From NCBI RefSeq assembly GCF_910592395.1, contig NC_088313.1, positions 3,040,501 to 3,104,500 of the forward strand: 64,000 nt of DNA, given 5' to 3'. The position numbers were made by a program, and so were the translations under genes. Below are positions 47,919 through 58,940 of this stretch, one piece after another (position 1 is the first letter of the stretch; each line of letters opens with the position of its first letter). The notes under the pieces are model-generated. The model was not told where the DNA came from. It did not search any database and saw only the letters and a list, made by a program, of their open reading frames with translations. The DNA is from Lineus longissimus. Its lineage: Eukaryota > Nemertea > Pilidiophora > Heteronemertea > Lineidae.

Positions 47919-48473
47919 CAGGAAAATTATTGTTGAACTAAGGTTGTATAGCAAAAATGCATTCTAAAGCAAGTGGCCAACTTTAGCTGTACAATAATCA
48001 AACTAGACCATATTATCCTATTTCAGAAAGTAACTATGACTTGCAACGTCAACTCGGCATTCCTATGTTCAGGTGTGAAACAAGCCCTGATTCCGCGAGA
48101 TTTGAAAGATAATATCCAGGATTTCGGTAACCTATGCAAGCGACTCTTACGTCACCACACCATGAACAAAAATCAGCATTGAAGGTGTTATATGGGATCA
48201 GTTTTTGTTCACTGTGATAGGATATACCAATAGAGTGCGTCGTTTTAAAAGCTGTTTGAGACTTGCTTTCGACGAGTAATTTCATGTTAGGTTATCAATT
48301 TGACTCGATGTTGCACCACTAGATTCTATAGGCTCTTCTAATTGTATTTGCTCGATATCTTAATTTCACTTTTACATGTTCGTGTGTTCGTGTAGATAGG
48401 ACAGAATTATATGGCTTTTAAGATGTTCGACAATTGATTTGCTTGTTCAACATAAACGGTGTGGCGTTTGAAC

Positions 48474-48843
48474 ACGTTTACCATTAGCGGCTAGGCTATT
48501 AGCCAACATCTACACACAACAACGTGTACAGGTTCAGTGGGGGAGGCATATGTCTGGTGAATTTACTGCATCCAATGGAGTTAAGCAGGGTGGGGTGCTC
48601 TCCCCCGTTCTTTTTGGAATTTATCTGGATGAGCTTATTACGAGTATAAAAACTGACGGTTTCGGCTGCCATGTTGGCAACATTTTTTGCGGTGTATTTG
48701 CATATGCCGATGATGTTATTCTCTTAGCACCATCGTTCTATGGGTTAAATAAGATGCTAAACACGGCTCGTCAATTTTCTATTGAATTCAGAATATCCTT
48801 CAACGCATCTAAAAGTAGATATTTAGTCTTCGGGTCACATGAC
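48474..48843 (+). mobile_element. Non-LTR retrotransposon fragment, 5' part (RT palm)
   Basis: Frame open from about 48476: LANIYTQQRVQVQWG, then NGVKQGGVLSPVLFGIYLDEL (RT motif B' region) and FAYADDVILLAPS (motif C, YADD). It is cut at 48843 by the CR1-like LINE and resumes at 53548. It is 5'-truncated, entering unit sequence right after GGTGTGGCGTTTGAAC. It belongs to a different RT clade from the inserted LINE (YADD, different thumb); I do not assign the clade. Confidence 0.85.
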
Positions 48844-49042
48844 GCCTCATTATCGCAGACAGTATTGTTAACACTAGTATCTGTGGCCTGCCCTTGGCTT
48901 AATTTATGAATGTGGCGCCACACCAAACATCTATCATTATAGCAGTCAAAACTGTAACACTTGTATCTATGGCCTTTCTTGGGGGCTAAATCACGTATGT
49001 GACGCCATATCAATATCTCTCTTTATCGTAGCCAACAATGTA
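48844..49042 (+). repeat. 5' UTR tandem monomers of the CR1-like LINE
   Basis: Two diverged 86-bp monomers at 48871-48956 and 48957-49042 (ACACTAGTATCTGTGGCCT and ACACTTGTATCTATGGCCT at their starts), preceded by a partial one (48844-48870, matching the end of a monomer). Such arrays act as promoters in some LINEs; that role is inferred here. Confidence 0.75.
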
Positions 49043-49613
49043 GCAATCGTAACGTTTCTCCGACCTGCCCCTTTAACTTTTGAAACTTTTTTTTCCTTTT
49101 AGCGACCCAACTAAACTCTTCTCCTCGGCTATTAAAAACTTCAAACCAACTCATAAGATCTTTGGCCTTCTTGGCCCATCCTCAGCACGATTCCTTTTTG
49201 ACTCTCATTAGCCAAAACTGCTACCAGTACCATCAGCCAACACCTATTCAGCACCCCCAGTTGTCACCCTGATAGAAACTATCTTGAACCCAGCAGCCAC
49301 TAATTCCACACAATTCTATATCATTATAGATATCGTCTCCTATTCACTATACATTACCACAGGACCTCACCATTCATTCATTTAATCCTCCAAAAATGAG
49401 CACATCCTACCTCAACCACAATTACATGTACCAATTCCATGTTTACCAAAAACATGCTCTATCATCATTGTTCAACTTATCCGTCATCACAATCAATTTC
49501 ATCCCACCACAACATTAAAATCGTTATCCATTTAATCCACCCGACAAGGCCTACCGGCCCACTCACCACGATCACTTTCGCCACTCATAAACTGTCTCGC
49601 CCTATACAGGGCT

Positions 49614-52600
49614 ATGCTTAGACGCTCTGCTTTCTACTTCTTCGTTTTTTTTGTCATTCATGCACCAATGCACCACACTTCATCCAGGCACGCGCCTGAA
49701 GCTAACCGTTTTAACCCCTTCTCAATCCAGTCCTACATCACCCTCCAACAAATATCGTTTTCGTTCATCTCTTCGAAACGCAACATCAAGGCACTATCCT
49801 TAAAACTAAATGGGAAATTGAGCACAAACAGGTGTAACACATCCCCTGACACCATGCCCTCGTACATTCTGTATATATTACTCCTAGCTTCGCTAGCTTT
49901 CTCCGTACATTGCATTCTACTCGCCATCACTTCTCCATCGGAACATGCTGGGACTAGCGTCACGACAATCCCAACCACACACTTCAACTTTTCAAATCTA
50001 ATCCTCTTATCAGGAGACGTGGAATTAAATCCCGGGCCCAAACTTTTCTCTATCAACATCAACAGCCTACGCAACAAAATTGACAACCTCTACGCGGAAC
50101 TTCCACCTGACATCGACATATTATGCATATCCGAAACCAGACTAGACAACTCCATCACAGACCAGGATATCCTAGTACCAAGCTTCCATGACGTATTCCG
50201 AAAGGATCTGACCATTGCAAGTGGTGGAGTCTGCCTCCAGCTTTCCGACACCCTCATCGGCGAACGCCTAGATCACCTCGAAGAACCAGAACTGGAACTG
50301 CTATGGGTCAAGGTGACCCACCAAACGGGCCACCTGATCATCGGTGTGGGCTACAGAAATCCGGCACTCCCCGTCGCCTACTGGGACAAACTTTATGCTA
50401 ACGTTTCAAACGTCGTCGGCTTGTTTGGTCAGCAAAAGGTTATGCTCGTTGGAGACTTCAACCAAAACCTACTGAAAGACAACCCAGGTCACCTATCACT
50501 CCTCATAGACTCCCTCAACATGTTCCAACTCGTCAATACTCCGACCCACTTCACTTCTCACAACCAATCCCTCATTGATCCCATAATTGTAGGTCAGCCC
50601 GACTTCTTCTCCGATGTAAACGTCCTCCCTCAGGGCATCAGCGACCATTGTCCCGTGGTAGTCGACATACCCCAAACCAACCCCAAAGCAGCATTCAAGC
50701 GCCCGATCTGGCAGTTCAGCAAGGCAAACTGGAATGACCTCAAACAAGAAATGTCAAGCGTGGATTGGGACAACCTTCTACACACGGCCAACCTCAATGT
50801 AGCGGTAGAAGTCTTCACCACCACCCTACTTGAGACAAGTAAAAGATTCATCCCCTTCCAGCGGATCAAATTCTCTTCAAACGATAAGAACTGGATAACC
50901 GCCGAGATCAAAATAGAAATCAACAAAAGAAACAAGCTCTTTGGAAAAGCAAAGAAATCCGGTTCTAACATCGATTATGATATTTTCAAAAAACAACGAA
51001 ACCACGTTATCTCACTGATCAAGAAGGCAAAGGATTCCCACCTTTCGTCGATAACGGACAAATTGAAAAATGGAAGAAAGGATAAAGACTGGTGGAAACT
51101 CGCCAAAAGCATCTGCGGTCAAAGCAAAACCAACACAACTCCTTCACTAAATGTCAATGGGTTATCCGTAGACGACCCTACAACCAAGGCCAACATCCTC
51201 AACGCTCACTTTGCCAAAATCTGCAACGTAGATGAGACAAGCATACCCGCCCAAGGAGAACTCCCAAACCTCACCAACAACGAGCTCAACGACATCATAA
51301 TCACAGAGCAGGATATCGCCGATCAAATCGCCATCATGGACACTAACAAGGCCATCGGCCCAGACGGCATCAGCCCTCGCATAGTTCATTCATTGACGCT
51401 CCAATTGACCAAACCGCTCCACATCCTTTTCAACAGATCCCTGAATGAAAACATATTCCCAGAAACATGGAAAAAAGCAAACATTACCCCCATATTCAAG
51501 AAAGGTGACAGGCATGATAAATCCAACTACAGACCCATTTCCCTCCTCAGTGTCATAGGAAAACTTTTCGAAAAAATTGTCCACAGAAATGTCTACAACC
51601 ATCTCCGTTTGCTCATCTCGAAGAACCAATCTGGATTCCTGGCTAACCACTCTGCAGTTACCCAACTCCTTGAAATAAACCATCAATTACTAATGGACCT
51701 CGACGAACAGAAGGAAGTTTTCTCACTATTCTGTGACATTTCCAAAGCCTTTGACAAGACTTCTCATAAAGGCATCGCATCGAAACTTTACCAGTTTGGC
51801 ATCAGAGGAAACCTGCTATCATGGTTCAAGAGCTACCTCCAAGACAGGCAACAACGGGTTGTAATCAACGGAAAATCCTCAGAGTGGCTTCGAGTCAACG
51901 CTGGCGTCCCCCAAGGATCTATCCTAGGCCCACTGATGTTCCTGGTCTACATAAACGACGTCACGGAGGAAACCAACGGCAGAACGAGACTGTTTGCCGA
52001 CGACACTTCAAACGCATTCGCATCACGAAACCTCATAGCATGCACGCCCGAAATCCAGCAGGATATAAACAAACTTTACGCATGGGCAATGAAATGGGCC
52101 ATCACCTACAACGCAACAAAAACGCTGTATCTGATTACGAGCAGGCGGAGACAACCCTCTGTTATCCACTGTCATCTCAACAACGTCGCAATTGATCAAG
52201 CCAAGTCACACAAGCACCTCGGATTAACTTTCAACGACAAAGGAACCTGGGAAGACCATATCCAGTCAATCGTTACGACCGCAAACCGCAGACTTGGCAT
52301 ACTACAAAACATCAAATACAAAACGGATAAACAAACTTTACTAACGCTCTACAAGACATTTGTCAGAAGCAAGCTCGAATACGCAGACGTAGTATGGGAC
52401 GGACTCCCCCAGAACTTAGCAGCAAAACTGGAAAAAACTCAAATCAATGCAATGCGATGTATAACAGGATTAACAATCAGCTCTCACCACCGCGACCTTT
52501 ACAGAGAATCTGGCCTTCTACCACTCGAAAAGCGCAGGAAATTCCATCGCCTCGTAATGTTCTACAAAATTTTAAACGGACTTGCACCAACCTACCTCAA

Positions 52601-53189
52601 AGACCTCATCCCAGAACTAACCGTCGATAGTCACTACCATAACACACGTTTAGCTACAAACAACAATATAACACCTTTCCTTTGCCGCACAAATAGCCTC
52701 TACTCAAGCTTCTTCCCTTCTACAATCCGTGACTGGAATGCTCTCGACCTTTCTATACGTGCGAAACCAACTCTAAACTCTTACAAATATTCCCTAACCA
52801 AACTGCCAGAATTCTCTATCAAACCAATCCCCTCCTGGCTAGACATCGGCCCTCGCCCACTTAACATCATTCTCACACGTATGCGAAACAACTGCAGCGG
52901 ACTAACATCTGACCTATACCTAAACCACGTTTCGGAAACCCCCACTTGCCTCATGTGCCCAATGCATGTTCCAGAAACCTCTTCACACTTTTTTCTCGAC
53001 TGTCCTAAGTACGAAAACCAACGCAACTCCCTAATCGCCAATACCCTCCAAATAACACACATCCATAATGCAACTCTAAACTCAAACATCCTTCTCAACG
53101 GCCATCCATCTTTCTCCAACCTCGAAAATGCTCTCCTTATCAAATCAACCCTAAAATTCATTTCATCCACAAATCGTTTTCCAATCTAA
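49614..53189 (+). CDS. CR1-like LINE ORF: 2A-like, AP endonuclease, reverse transcriptase
   Basis: 1191 aa, uninterrupted. Residues 1-141 are an N-terminal region with a hydrophobic stretch at 82-106 (from an internal Met81), ending in SGDVELNPGP (133-142), a 2A-like ribosome-skipping motif. The AP-type endonuclease follows directly (about 143-352; NINSLRNK, ISETRLD, VGDFNQN, SDHCPVV). The RT spans roughly 610-850 with FCDISKAFD (Asp708), GVPQGSILGP and FADDTS (Asp796-Asp797), then the thumb and a C-terminal Cys/His cluster (C1112, C1115, H1125, C1130). No separate ORF1 is visible. It would carry out target-primed reverse transcription of its own RNA. The Met at 49614 is the first in frame; the true start could be Met81 (49854). 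All key residues are present. Confidence 0.92.
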   Translation: MLRRSAFYFFVFFVIHAPMHHTSSRHAPEANRFNPFSIQSYITLQQISFSFISSKRNIKALSLKLNGKLSTNRCNTSPDTMPSYILYILLLASLAFSVHCILLAITSPSEHAGTSVTTIPTTHFNFSNLILLSGDVELNPGPKLFSININSLRNKIDNLYAELPPDIDILCISETRLDNSITDQDILVPSFHDVFRKDLTIASGGVCLQLSDTLIGERLDHLEEPELELLWVKVTHQTGHLIIGVGYRNPALPVAYWDKLYANVSNVVGLFGQQKVMLVGDFNQNLLKDNPGHLSLLIDSLNMFQLVNTPTHFTSHNQSLIDPIIVGQPDFFSDVNVLPQGISDHCPVVVDIPQTNPKAAFKRPIWQFSKANWNDLKQEMSSVDWDNLLHTANLNVAVEVFTTTLLETSKRFIPFQRIKFSSNDKNWITAEIKIEINKRNKLFGKAKKSGSNIDYDIFKKQRNHVISLIKKAKDSHLSSITDKLKNGRKDKDWWKLAKSICGQSKTNTTPSLNVNGLSVDDPTTKANILNAHFAKICNVDETSIPAQGELPNLTNNELNDIIITEQDIADQIAIMDTNKAIGPDGISPRIVHSLTLQLTKPLHILFNRSLNENIFPETWKKANITPIFKKGDRHDKSNYRPISLLSVIGKLFEKIVHRNVYNHLRLLISKNQSGFLANHSAVTQLLEINHQLLMDLDEQKEVFSLFCDISKAFDKTSHKGIASKLYQFGIRGNLLSWFKSYLQDRQQRVVINGKSSEWLRVNAGVPQGSILGPLMFLVYINDVTEETNGRTRLFADDTSNAFASRNLIACTPEIQQDINKLYAWAMKWAITYNATKTLYLITSRRRQPSVIHCHLNNVAIDQAKSHKHLGLTFNDKGTWEDHIQSIVTTANRRLGILQNIKYKTDKQTLLTLYKTFVRSKLEYADVVWDGLPQNLAAKLEKTQINAMRCITGLTISSHHRDLYRESGLLPLEKRRKFHRLVMFYKILNGLAPTYLKDLIPELTVDSHYHNTRLATNNNITPFLCRTNSLYSSFFPSTIRDWNALDLSIRAKPTLNSYKYSLTKLPEFSIKPIPSWLDIGPRPLNIILTRMRNNCSGLTSDLYLNHVSETPTCLMCPMHVPETSSHFFLDCPKYENQRNSLIANTLQITHIHNATLNSNILLNGHPSFSNLENALLIKSTLKFISSTNRFPI
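50010..50039 (+). other. 2A-like ribosome-skipping sequence
   Basis: Encodes SGDVELNPGP, matching the consensus D-V-E-x-N-P-G-P, with skipping expected between Gly141 and Pro142. It lies exactly between the hydrophobic N-terminal region and the endonuclease domain. 2A-like motifs are known in the N-terminal parts of several invertebrate non-LTR retrotransposon ORFs. Confidence 0.88.
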
Positions 53190-53465
53190 CTCAAAGAAAA
53201 ATATCTGACCCCCCCCCTCTTTTCCGTTTCCGCCAACCCCAAACTCGTATGATCATTCCTAACTCTTGCACCCCCGCCCCCCTGCACTTTCCAAACTATC
53301 TATCCTTTTTTTTCACTTTTTTGCGAAATTCACTACATATCAACTTCACATGTTTCTCAATTATATATTCTGTATATCTCTTCAAATTATCTTTAAAAAA
53401 CTTATGTCACTATTCGTATCTTCATAAACTTATGTAACTATTTGCATATATTTTTATTTTGCAGT

Positions 53466-53542
53466 AGTTTAAGCCTTCGGCTTTTAACTGTAAAAAAAAA
53501 TGTGCAATATAAACCGAATAAACTCTTTGTAAAAAAAAAAAA
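53466..53542 (+). promoter_or_regulatory. 3' UTR hairpin, AATAAA and poly(A) of the CR1-like LINE
   Basis: AGTTTAAGCC-TTC-GGCTTTTAACT (53466-53489) can fold into a stem-loop with one bulge. AATAAA lies at 53517-53522 and the poly(A) starts at 53531. In the CR1/L2 group a 3' stem-loop is the RT recognition element; that role is inferred here. The preceding 3' UTR (53190-53465) is pyrimidine- and AT-rich with no ORF. Confidence 0.6.
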
Positions 53543-53547
53543 ATGAC

Positions 53548-54240
53548 CCGCCAGGGGAGATTGTATTTGAGGGTACAAGGGTTCAAATTTCTAATGAAGA
53601 AATTCATTTGGGCATTCTTCTTGGTCCTGATGTTCGTCGGAGTAGGGTTCAGGTGTTAGTTAATGATCTGTACAAACGGACCAACATGCTTATGGCTCAG
53701 TTTAAGTACGCCAACTTTGAAATCAGATATAAGTTATTCAAAAGTTTTTGTATGCCGCTGTATGGTTACCAGTTGCTAGATTGTTCAAAACCATACATGG
53801 AAGAATTGTATATTGCATGGCGTAAATGTATTCGTCAGATTTTGTGTTTGCCATATCGCACTCATAATGACCTGTTACCAGCCATTAAAAAGGACTGTAG
53901 CGTTCAAACTCAATTGGAGAAAAGGTTCGTAAAATTCATCAAAGGACTGCGGAAATCAGGAAATACACTCGTAAAGGTTACAGTTGGATTATTATTTGCC
54001 GGGAGCGTCTCATCAGTGGGGAAAAGTCTAACTATGGTATTACAAAAGTACAACTGGAATAGGGATCAGCTGCCTGATGAATGTATAATGCTAAGGGACA
54101 TCAATAGGGAATTTTGGGGATTGGGGCATAATAGGGTTGCCATCCAAGTTAGGGAATTGCTTGAAATGCGGGAGGCAGGGAATCATATTCTCACAAAAGA
54201 GGAAATAGACACGATAATTAACTTTTTGTGTACAGGTTGA
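53548..54240 (+). mobile_element. Non-LTR retrotransposon fragment, 3' part (RT thumb/C terminus)
   Basis: Continues the frame of 48474-48843: PPGEIVFEGTRVQISNEEIHLGILLGP..., SFCMPLYGYQLLDCS, WRKCIRQILCLPYRTHNDLLP, to a stop at 54238-54240. The RT part is open on both sides of the nested insertion, so the host copy was still intact over this region when hit. 54241-54480 is its 3' UTR with AATAAA (54459-54464) and a (TA)n end that merges into unit sequence at about 54466-54482. Confidence 0.85.
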
Positions 54241-54536
54241 TTTGATGGAGTATTGTTTTTGGTGTTAGTTTTATTGTGATAGTTCAAGATACTAATGTAA
54301 CTTATTCAGGATCATCTCCAAGAATGAGAGGTTTTCGGGTTCGACTCTCAGTCTTACCTTTTACTTTGTTTGCCTTATCGTAAACTTGTATTTGCACCCA
54401 ACTCTGTATTGTCTTATTGCACCTTATTTTTGTTATCTGTACAACGGAAAGTAGTACGAATAAACATATATATATATATATAGTAGAACCGCCTTGTCAC
54501 GCTACTATTACATGTACTGCGCGGAGTATGTTTACT

Positions 54537-56519
54537 TCATTGTCTAGACGCGTAAATTGGTTTTGCAAGGGCAGGTTGTGTGGTCAGGGTCTTTATAGCC
54601 AAGTATAAGTGACAGAGCCTTGTGGAGGTATCATAACTAAATCCGTTGAACGTGGAATGGTTGATACAGGCTTGCAAACACACCATCTTTCTGCTGCACG
54701 TCTCCGATTGCATGAGTCGAGTCGCGGTGGTAGTTGGGTTGAAAAGTTTCAAGAAGTATTGTTGGCAACCGCGAACTGAAAGTAAGATAAGACGTGCAGT
54801 TTACAAACGACTAAGCTGTGCGTATAGATTTACCAGTACACCAATACACTCCATATTACTACTGCAAACTTGGCTGTATCTGGTGTGTCGCGTTGCACAT
54901 TTGAACCAACACATCTTTCCCGAAACTGAAGGACTATACATCTTCAACCACATCTCCGTTTTCGTAGTTTTTAGCCCAATACTCCTGCACTAAACAGGTC
55001 TATTGTATAACCACATGCATTGGTATGGGCCACGTTGCTCAATATTATAGGTGACAGCGTTGCCGTTGCCGGTTTAGGTCCTAACCTTTCATGCCTTTCC
55101 CTCGAACGTCTTTAACTACAATCGCCCTCAGGGCTACCTTCCTGGCACCAACCTGACCTCCAATGTATATCCTTTTTGTTGAGAGAAAATAGCTACTGTA
55201 CTTCTGTATTCCAATCACCCGCCAATCGTTCCTGGAGAGGCGAAATTGAGATGCCAAACCGTAACGCGTACGTTTATCACTGTGATAACCAGTGAGATCA
55301 CCAGCTTGGACCTGTAAAGACATAACAGCTACACGTAGTACAAACACGAGTAGGCAGGGTTGAAAAAGAGGTAAGAAAACACACACACGGCGCACAGGGC
55401 GACTGGATCGCCATTAAAAGTTGACATTGATATTGCTGATTTGCTCACAATGTCATGCGATTGGATTTTGTCTCTAGCCCTGCATCTTCCATATTGTTTT
55501 TTCAACTCTATACTTTTCTTGTTAGTAACCAACGACAAGCCTTTTACTATTGTTTTAGTATGAGTGCGGGTCACTTGCAGAGGGTGTATTAAAATCAAAG
55601 GAAAATTTATGGCGAGAGAGACCAATTACACGAAACCGTGATTGGTCGTAGCAAGCGGACACAAAAGAAGCAGGCAAAGAATTTCTTTATTTCATTCGGC
55701 GTTAAGCCATGCGAGAGACTTACCCCCCGCCCCCCCCCCCCCCCCCCCCAGCACTACGATATAAGGGGCTTATTATCTTTTTGATTAATGAAGTACCAAT
55801 ACATGATGTACACCGTGTTGGTGTCATTCCCAGCATATGTTTTCTTGGCTAATATTCGTAAATTCTTTTTTAGGTGTTAAGGAATAATCCACTTTCATTG
55901 ATAAACATCTCAAATATGTCAAATCGTAAATCAAAGTACATTGTAATTACATGTAGTTTCAATAGACAATCGTTCTTGACTCCTGACCGATCAAGCAATA
56001 GCTTGATATAGAATTCATGAGTGACAGGGATTCCTGCTGCAGTGGAAAACAAGTCATGGCGTCGATGCGACAGGCAGACTACTAAGTATTCAGAAACAAG
56101 CAGATAGTAACCTTGAAGGGTATCGAAAACAATGTCTTATTTCCGATCGTAGAGTCTGTAACCTCTGTTGAGTGGACCAGGTCGAACGTTTTTGCAACCC
56201 CAGGGACGGGTCTGAATATATCCACATAGTACGTTTCGCTGTTGAATCCGTTGTACAGTTGTCATCCGATAACATATCCTTCTTCTTTGAACATGTACGG
56301 AGCAGCCAAATGGACGATAACCCAACCTTTGAGGCTGCGGGGGAGAGCAATCGGTTCCTGTCCCTGAAGATATACATCCTTGCAATTTGGGACGACAGCG
56401 ACAGTTGGAAATATATCGATAAGCAGGAAACACAATGAGGTAATAAAAACTATTGGGTCAATTGCAATTCCACTCGGGCAGCTTGACAAACTCGTGATTT
56501 CTTCATTAGCATGCCACAT
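54537..56519 (-). pseudogene. Secreted beta-rich/PAN-like gene with nonsense codon, U6
   Basis: Exon 1 56519-56112, exon 2 55311-55086, exon 3 54775-54537, with splice sites intact. In exon 1 the invariant Trp of GYVIGWQLYN is TGA (56262-56264), so the product would end after about 85 residues. Exons 2 and 3 are open, with variable segments KRTRYGLASQFRLSRNDWRV and GGQVGARK. Exon 1 also has the distinct segment LPRSLKGWVIV. Confidence 0.75.
55723..55749 (+). repeat. Poly-C tract, U6
   Basis: A run of C with one G in intron 1 of the secreted gene, homologous in position to 42315-42347. Confidence 0.9.
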
Positions 56520-58700
56520 CTCTGCTAAAATATATAATGCGGTAAAATGGTTCCCTCTCCAAATTGTACTTCGATTAATGGATCTTGTATTTCAGAACAA
56601 ATCTATTCCGGTAAGAAAAGTGATTAATTTAATCCGGTCACAGGTTCAGCGATCCCGTTCCAATCGGTCATATAAAAAGGAAGCGTTGATACAATTACTA
56701 GTACGGAAACTCTCAAAAGGCACAGTGCACACAGACGAGCAGAATGAGTAACTCGCTCGCGATCGACTCTTTAGTGCGAGAGGTTCTATGACCAGTTTCA
56801 AGCCAGGACTAAAGACGCTGCTCTTCTGTGAAAGCGCCCGTGAGCAGGACTCTTGGGAGTGGGCGCTATACATTGTACAAGACACTAATACTAGTGACTT
56901 TCAGCACCGACAAAACGTATCAAGTATCCGGCGCATGGAAAGTACGTATGGCGCCTACGGGTAAGTGACACGTAAGTAGGACATAAAATTGAGCTTCACC
57001 ATCGATTTCATCCGTGTGCATTTTGTAAACAGCTGAAGAGATACCTGGCAATGCAAAACCTCTAATTTCTCCAAAAAAAAAACATCAGTGTGATCTACAA
57101 TATTTCTCAAATCATGATATCATAGAGATAGAAAATGGAAGAGTCTCAATCTAGCTGCAAATGCAAGTTAAATTGTTCAATATCATACGTACTGCTTCCA
57201 GCATGGAGTACAGTTCTTGCGTTTTTCCGTATACTTATACGGTAGCACTTGTCGTGTAAACTACACAAACTAATGACGTCGTTCAGAAGGCGTCACTGCG
57301 GATGCATTCGCAAGAATGACACTAGAATGACACATTATGCTGTATGTATCCCTGCACTCCTTTCTGTTACAGGATCCCGTTTAAGAAAATTTCAGCTTCT
57401 TCACAGTTTTCGCAGCTGCCCATTTTGGTCTGCGCCTGGTGGGCAAACATTCTTTATCAACTATTTGAAAACTATATATTGAGAAAAGATCATACAAATA
57501 TAAAAAAAGTGATATAATTTTGAGGAGAACTACTTTGGCCGATTCACTCTGCCACTCGCGCGACCTCGTCATAATCGTCACGTGGTGACGACGAGGATTG
57601 ATTTTTCAATAAGGCGACCTGGAATGGTATTCGAGGGACTACGTCTGTTCCCTAGCCTCGTTGTCCCAAGTAGCCCAACTGATATCAGTTGAAAATTATA
57701 CCGCAGATCTGGAGAATAAAGACGTTCCTGAGAATTGTCGAGCTAGTTTCTTCGGAAGATCTGACCTACAAAGAGATTTGTTCTATTGAACGTTGTTGGT
57801 ATAGTCGAAAGGATGATTTCACGGCGAGGATCATCGTAATAATGCGAACTGTTGGTGTGATACTGACTGATACTGATGTTATCAATCCCTTATCCTAGGT
57901 TAATTTGCTGGCTGCAACGCGAGTTGGTCAATAGATGATAGTGATAAATATATAGATGGATGTCGTTTGGAAAGATCGATAATTGCTTCAAAAAAGACCA
58001 TTCAGTTAATCAATTATCGGTAAAACTATCTATTGAATTCTAAATTTCTATTTCACTTCAGGTGATCAGGAGGCTCCAGATTCAGACCAAGTTGTTTCTC
58101 GCCACAACTGAGACAAAGACACTCTAATATTCTTTCTAGTCCTCTTGATCAATGAGCAACGAAAAAATACACTACACCCATACCACTAAAATGTGAAGAC
58201 GACATTAATACATGTACAATGTAGTTATAGAGATATGAAAAGGTATATTTTCACAAATCAACCCCTCAATGAATGCAACTGAGTTGGTCAGTAACCCACC
58301 AGCACAGTAGCCAGAATGCAGTATGGCGGTATATGATAATGAAGAACTTATGTAACATTATGGTTATGAAGATACAAACCATAGGGATGTTTCCTTAAAC
58401 ATAATTATAATAAAAATGTCGCACAAGAGAAAGACCGTTGTCACTCAACCTCGTTTACCCAGGGGTCATTGCGCGCTCCTGAATGCTAATCAAGTAGACA
58501 CCGGATGTAGAGGTTGTAGCTTGGTGCCACGCTGGCCTGTGGCTGCTGCCGTAATAAATATCATGTGACCCGGAACCATCGCCCTGACCAATCATGGTTG
58601 TTATGCTGAAATGGACATCATTTTGGTACCAGGCCATAATTACCAATTTCCGACGACTGCTTTTTTATGGCGGATTGCGGTCAAACCCTATTCATTTGTT
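56520..58700. other. Unit upstream block, U6
   Basis: Aligns with the U2 block and has the empty site of the 839-bp element. A duplicated AATGACAC near 57314-57331 distinguishes it. It contains the LRR-like acceptor segment (57249-57482 reads SRLRKLQLLHSFRSCPF) and the minus frame at 58646-58455. No supported gene. Confidence 0.35.
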
Positions 58701-58940
58701 CTAACTGGATTCTTTGCCTGCTTCAAATAAAGTAGCATTGAACCATGTTGGTACAGAGGACCTGGTCATATCAACACCACTGCTGAGGAAATATCTGAAT
58801 TCGTTTTGGTCATTATTTGGAAAGGATACGGAACAATTCAGTAAAGGGTTATTTCTATTCTCCGTGCAAAAATGACGTGTAATTTCTTTTATATCAAACA
58901 ACCACCTAAACATGAAACCATGGGCACATTCAGGTATACA

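Larger units (their letters stand above)
48844..53542 (+). mobile_element. Full-length CR1-like LINE with 2A-like sequence
   Basis: About 4.7 kb, flanked by ATGAC at 48839-48843 and 53543-53547 (target-site duplication). Layout: 5' UTR with tandem monomers, one 1191-codon ORF (49614-53189), and a 3' UTR with a hairpin, AATAAA (53517-53522) and a run of A (53531-53543). Removing it joins the two halves of the host LINE ORF in frame (GSHD|PPGEIVFEG). Intact ORF, clean flanks and a visible poly(A) indicate a young insertion. Confidence 0.9.
46138..58693. repeat. Tandem unit U6 (interrupted by nested LINEs)
   Basis: Sixth copy. The receptor lost TM7 and most of the tail. The minisatellite and about 0.8-0.9 kb around it are replaced by a LINE fragment that itself holds a 4.7-kb LINE. 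The site of the 839-bp element is empty at 56920/56921. Confidence 0.85.

Noticed and set aside
51162-51389. Antisense ORFs within the CR1-like LINE.
   Set aside because: They mirror the long sense ORF, which has all endonuclease and RT motifs.
56646-56885. 79-codon minus ORF upstream of the U6 secreted gene as an extra exon.
   Set aside because: Not open at the same place in all units and no splice phase that fits exon 1; more likely 5' flanking DNA.
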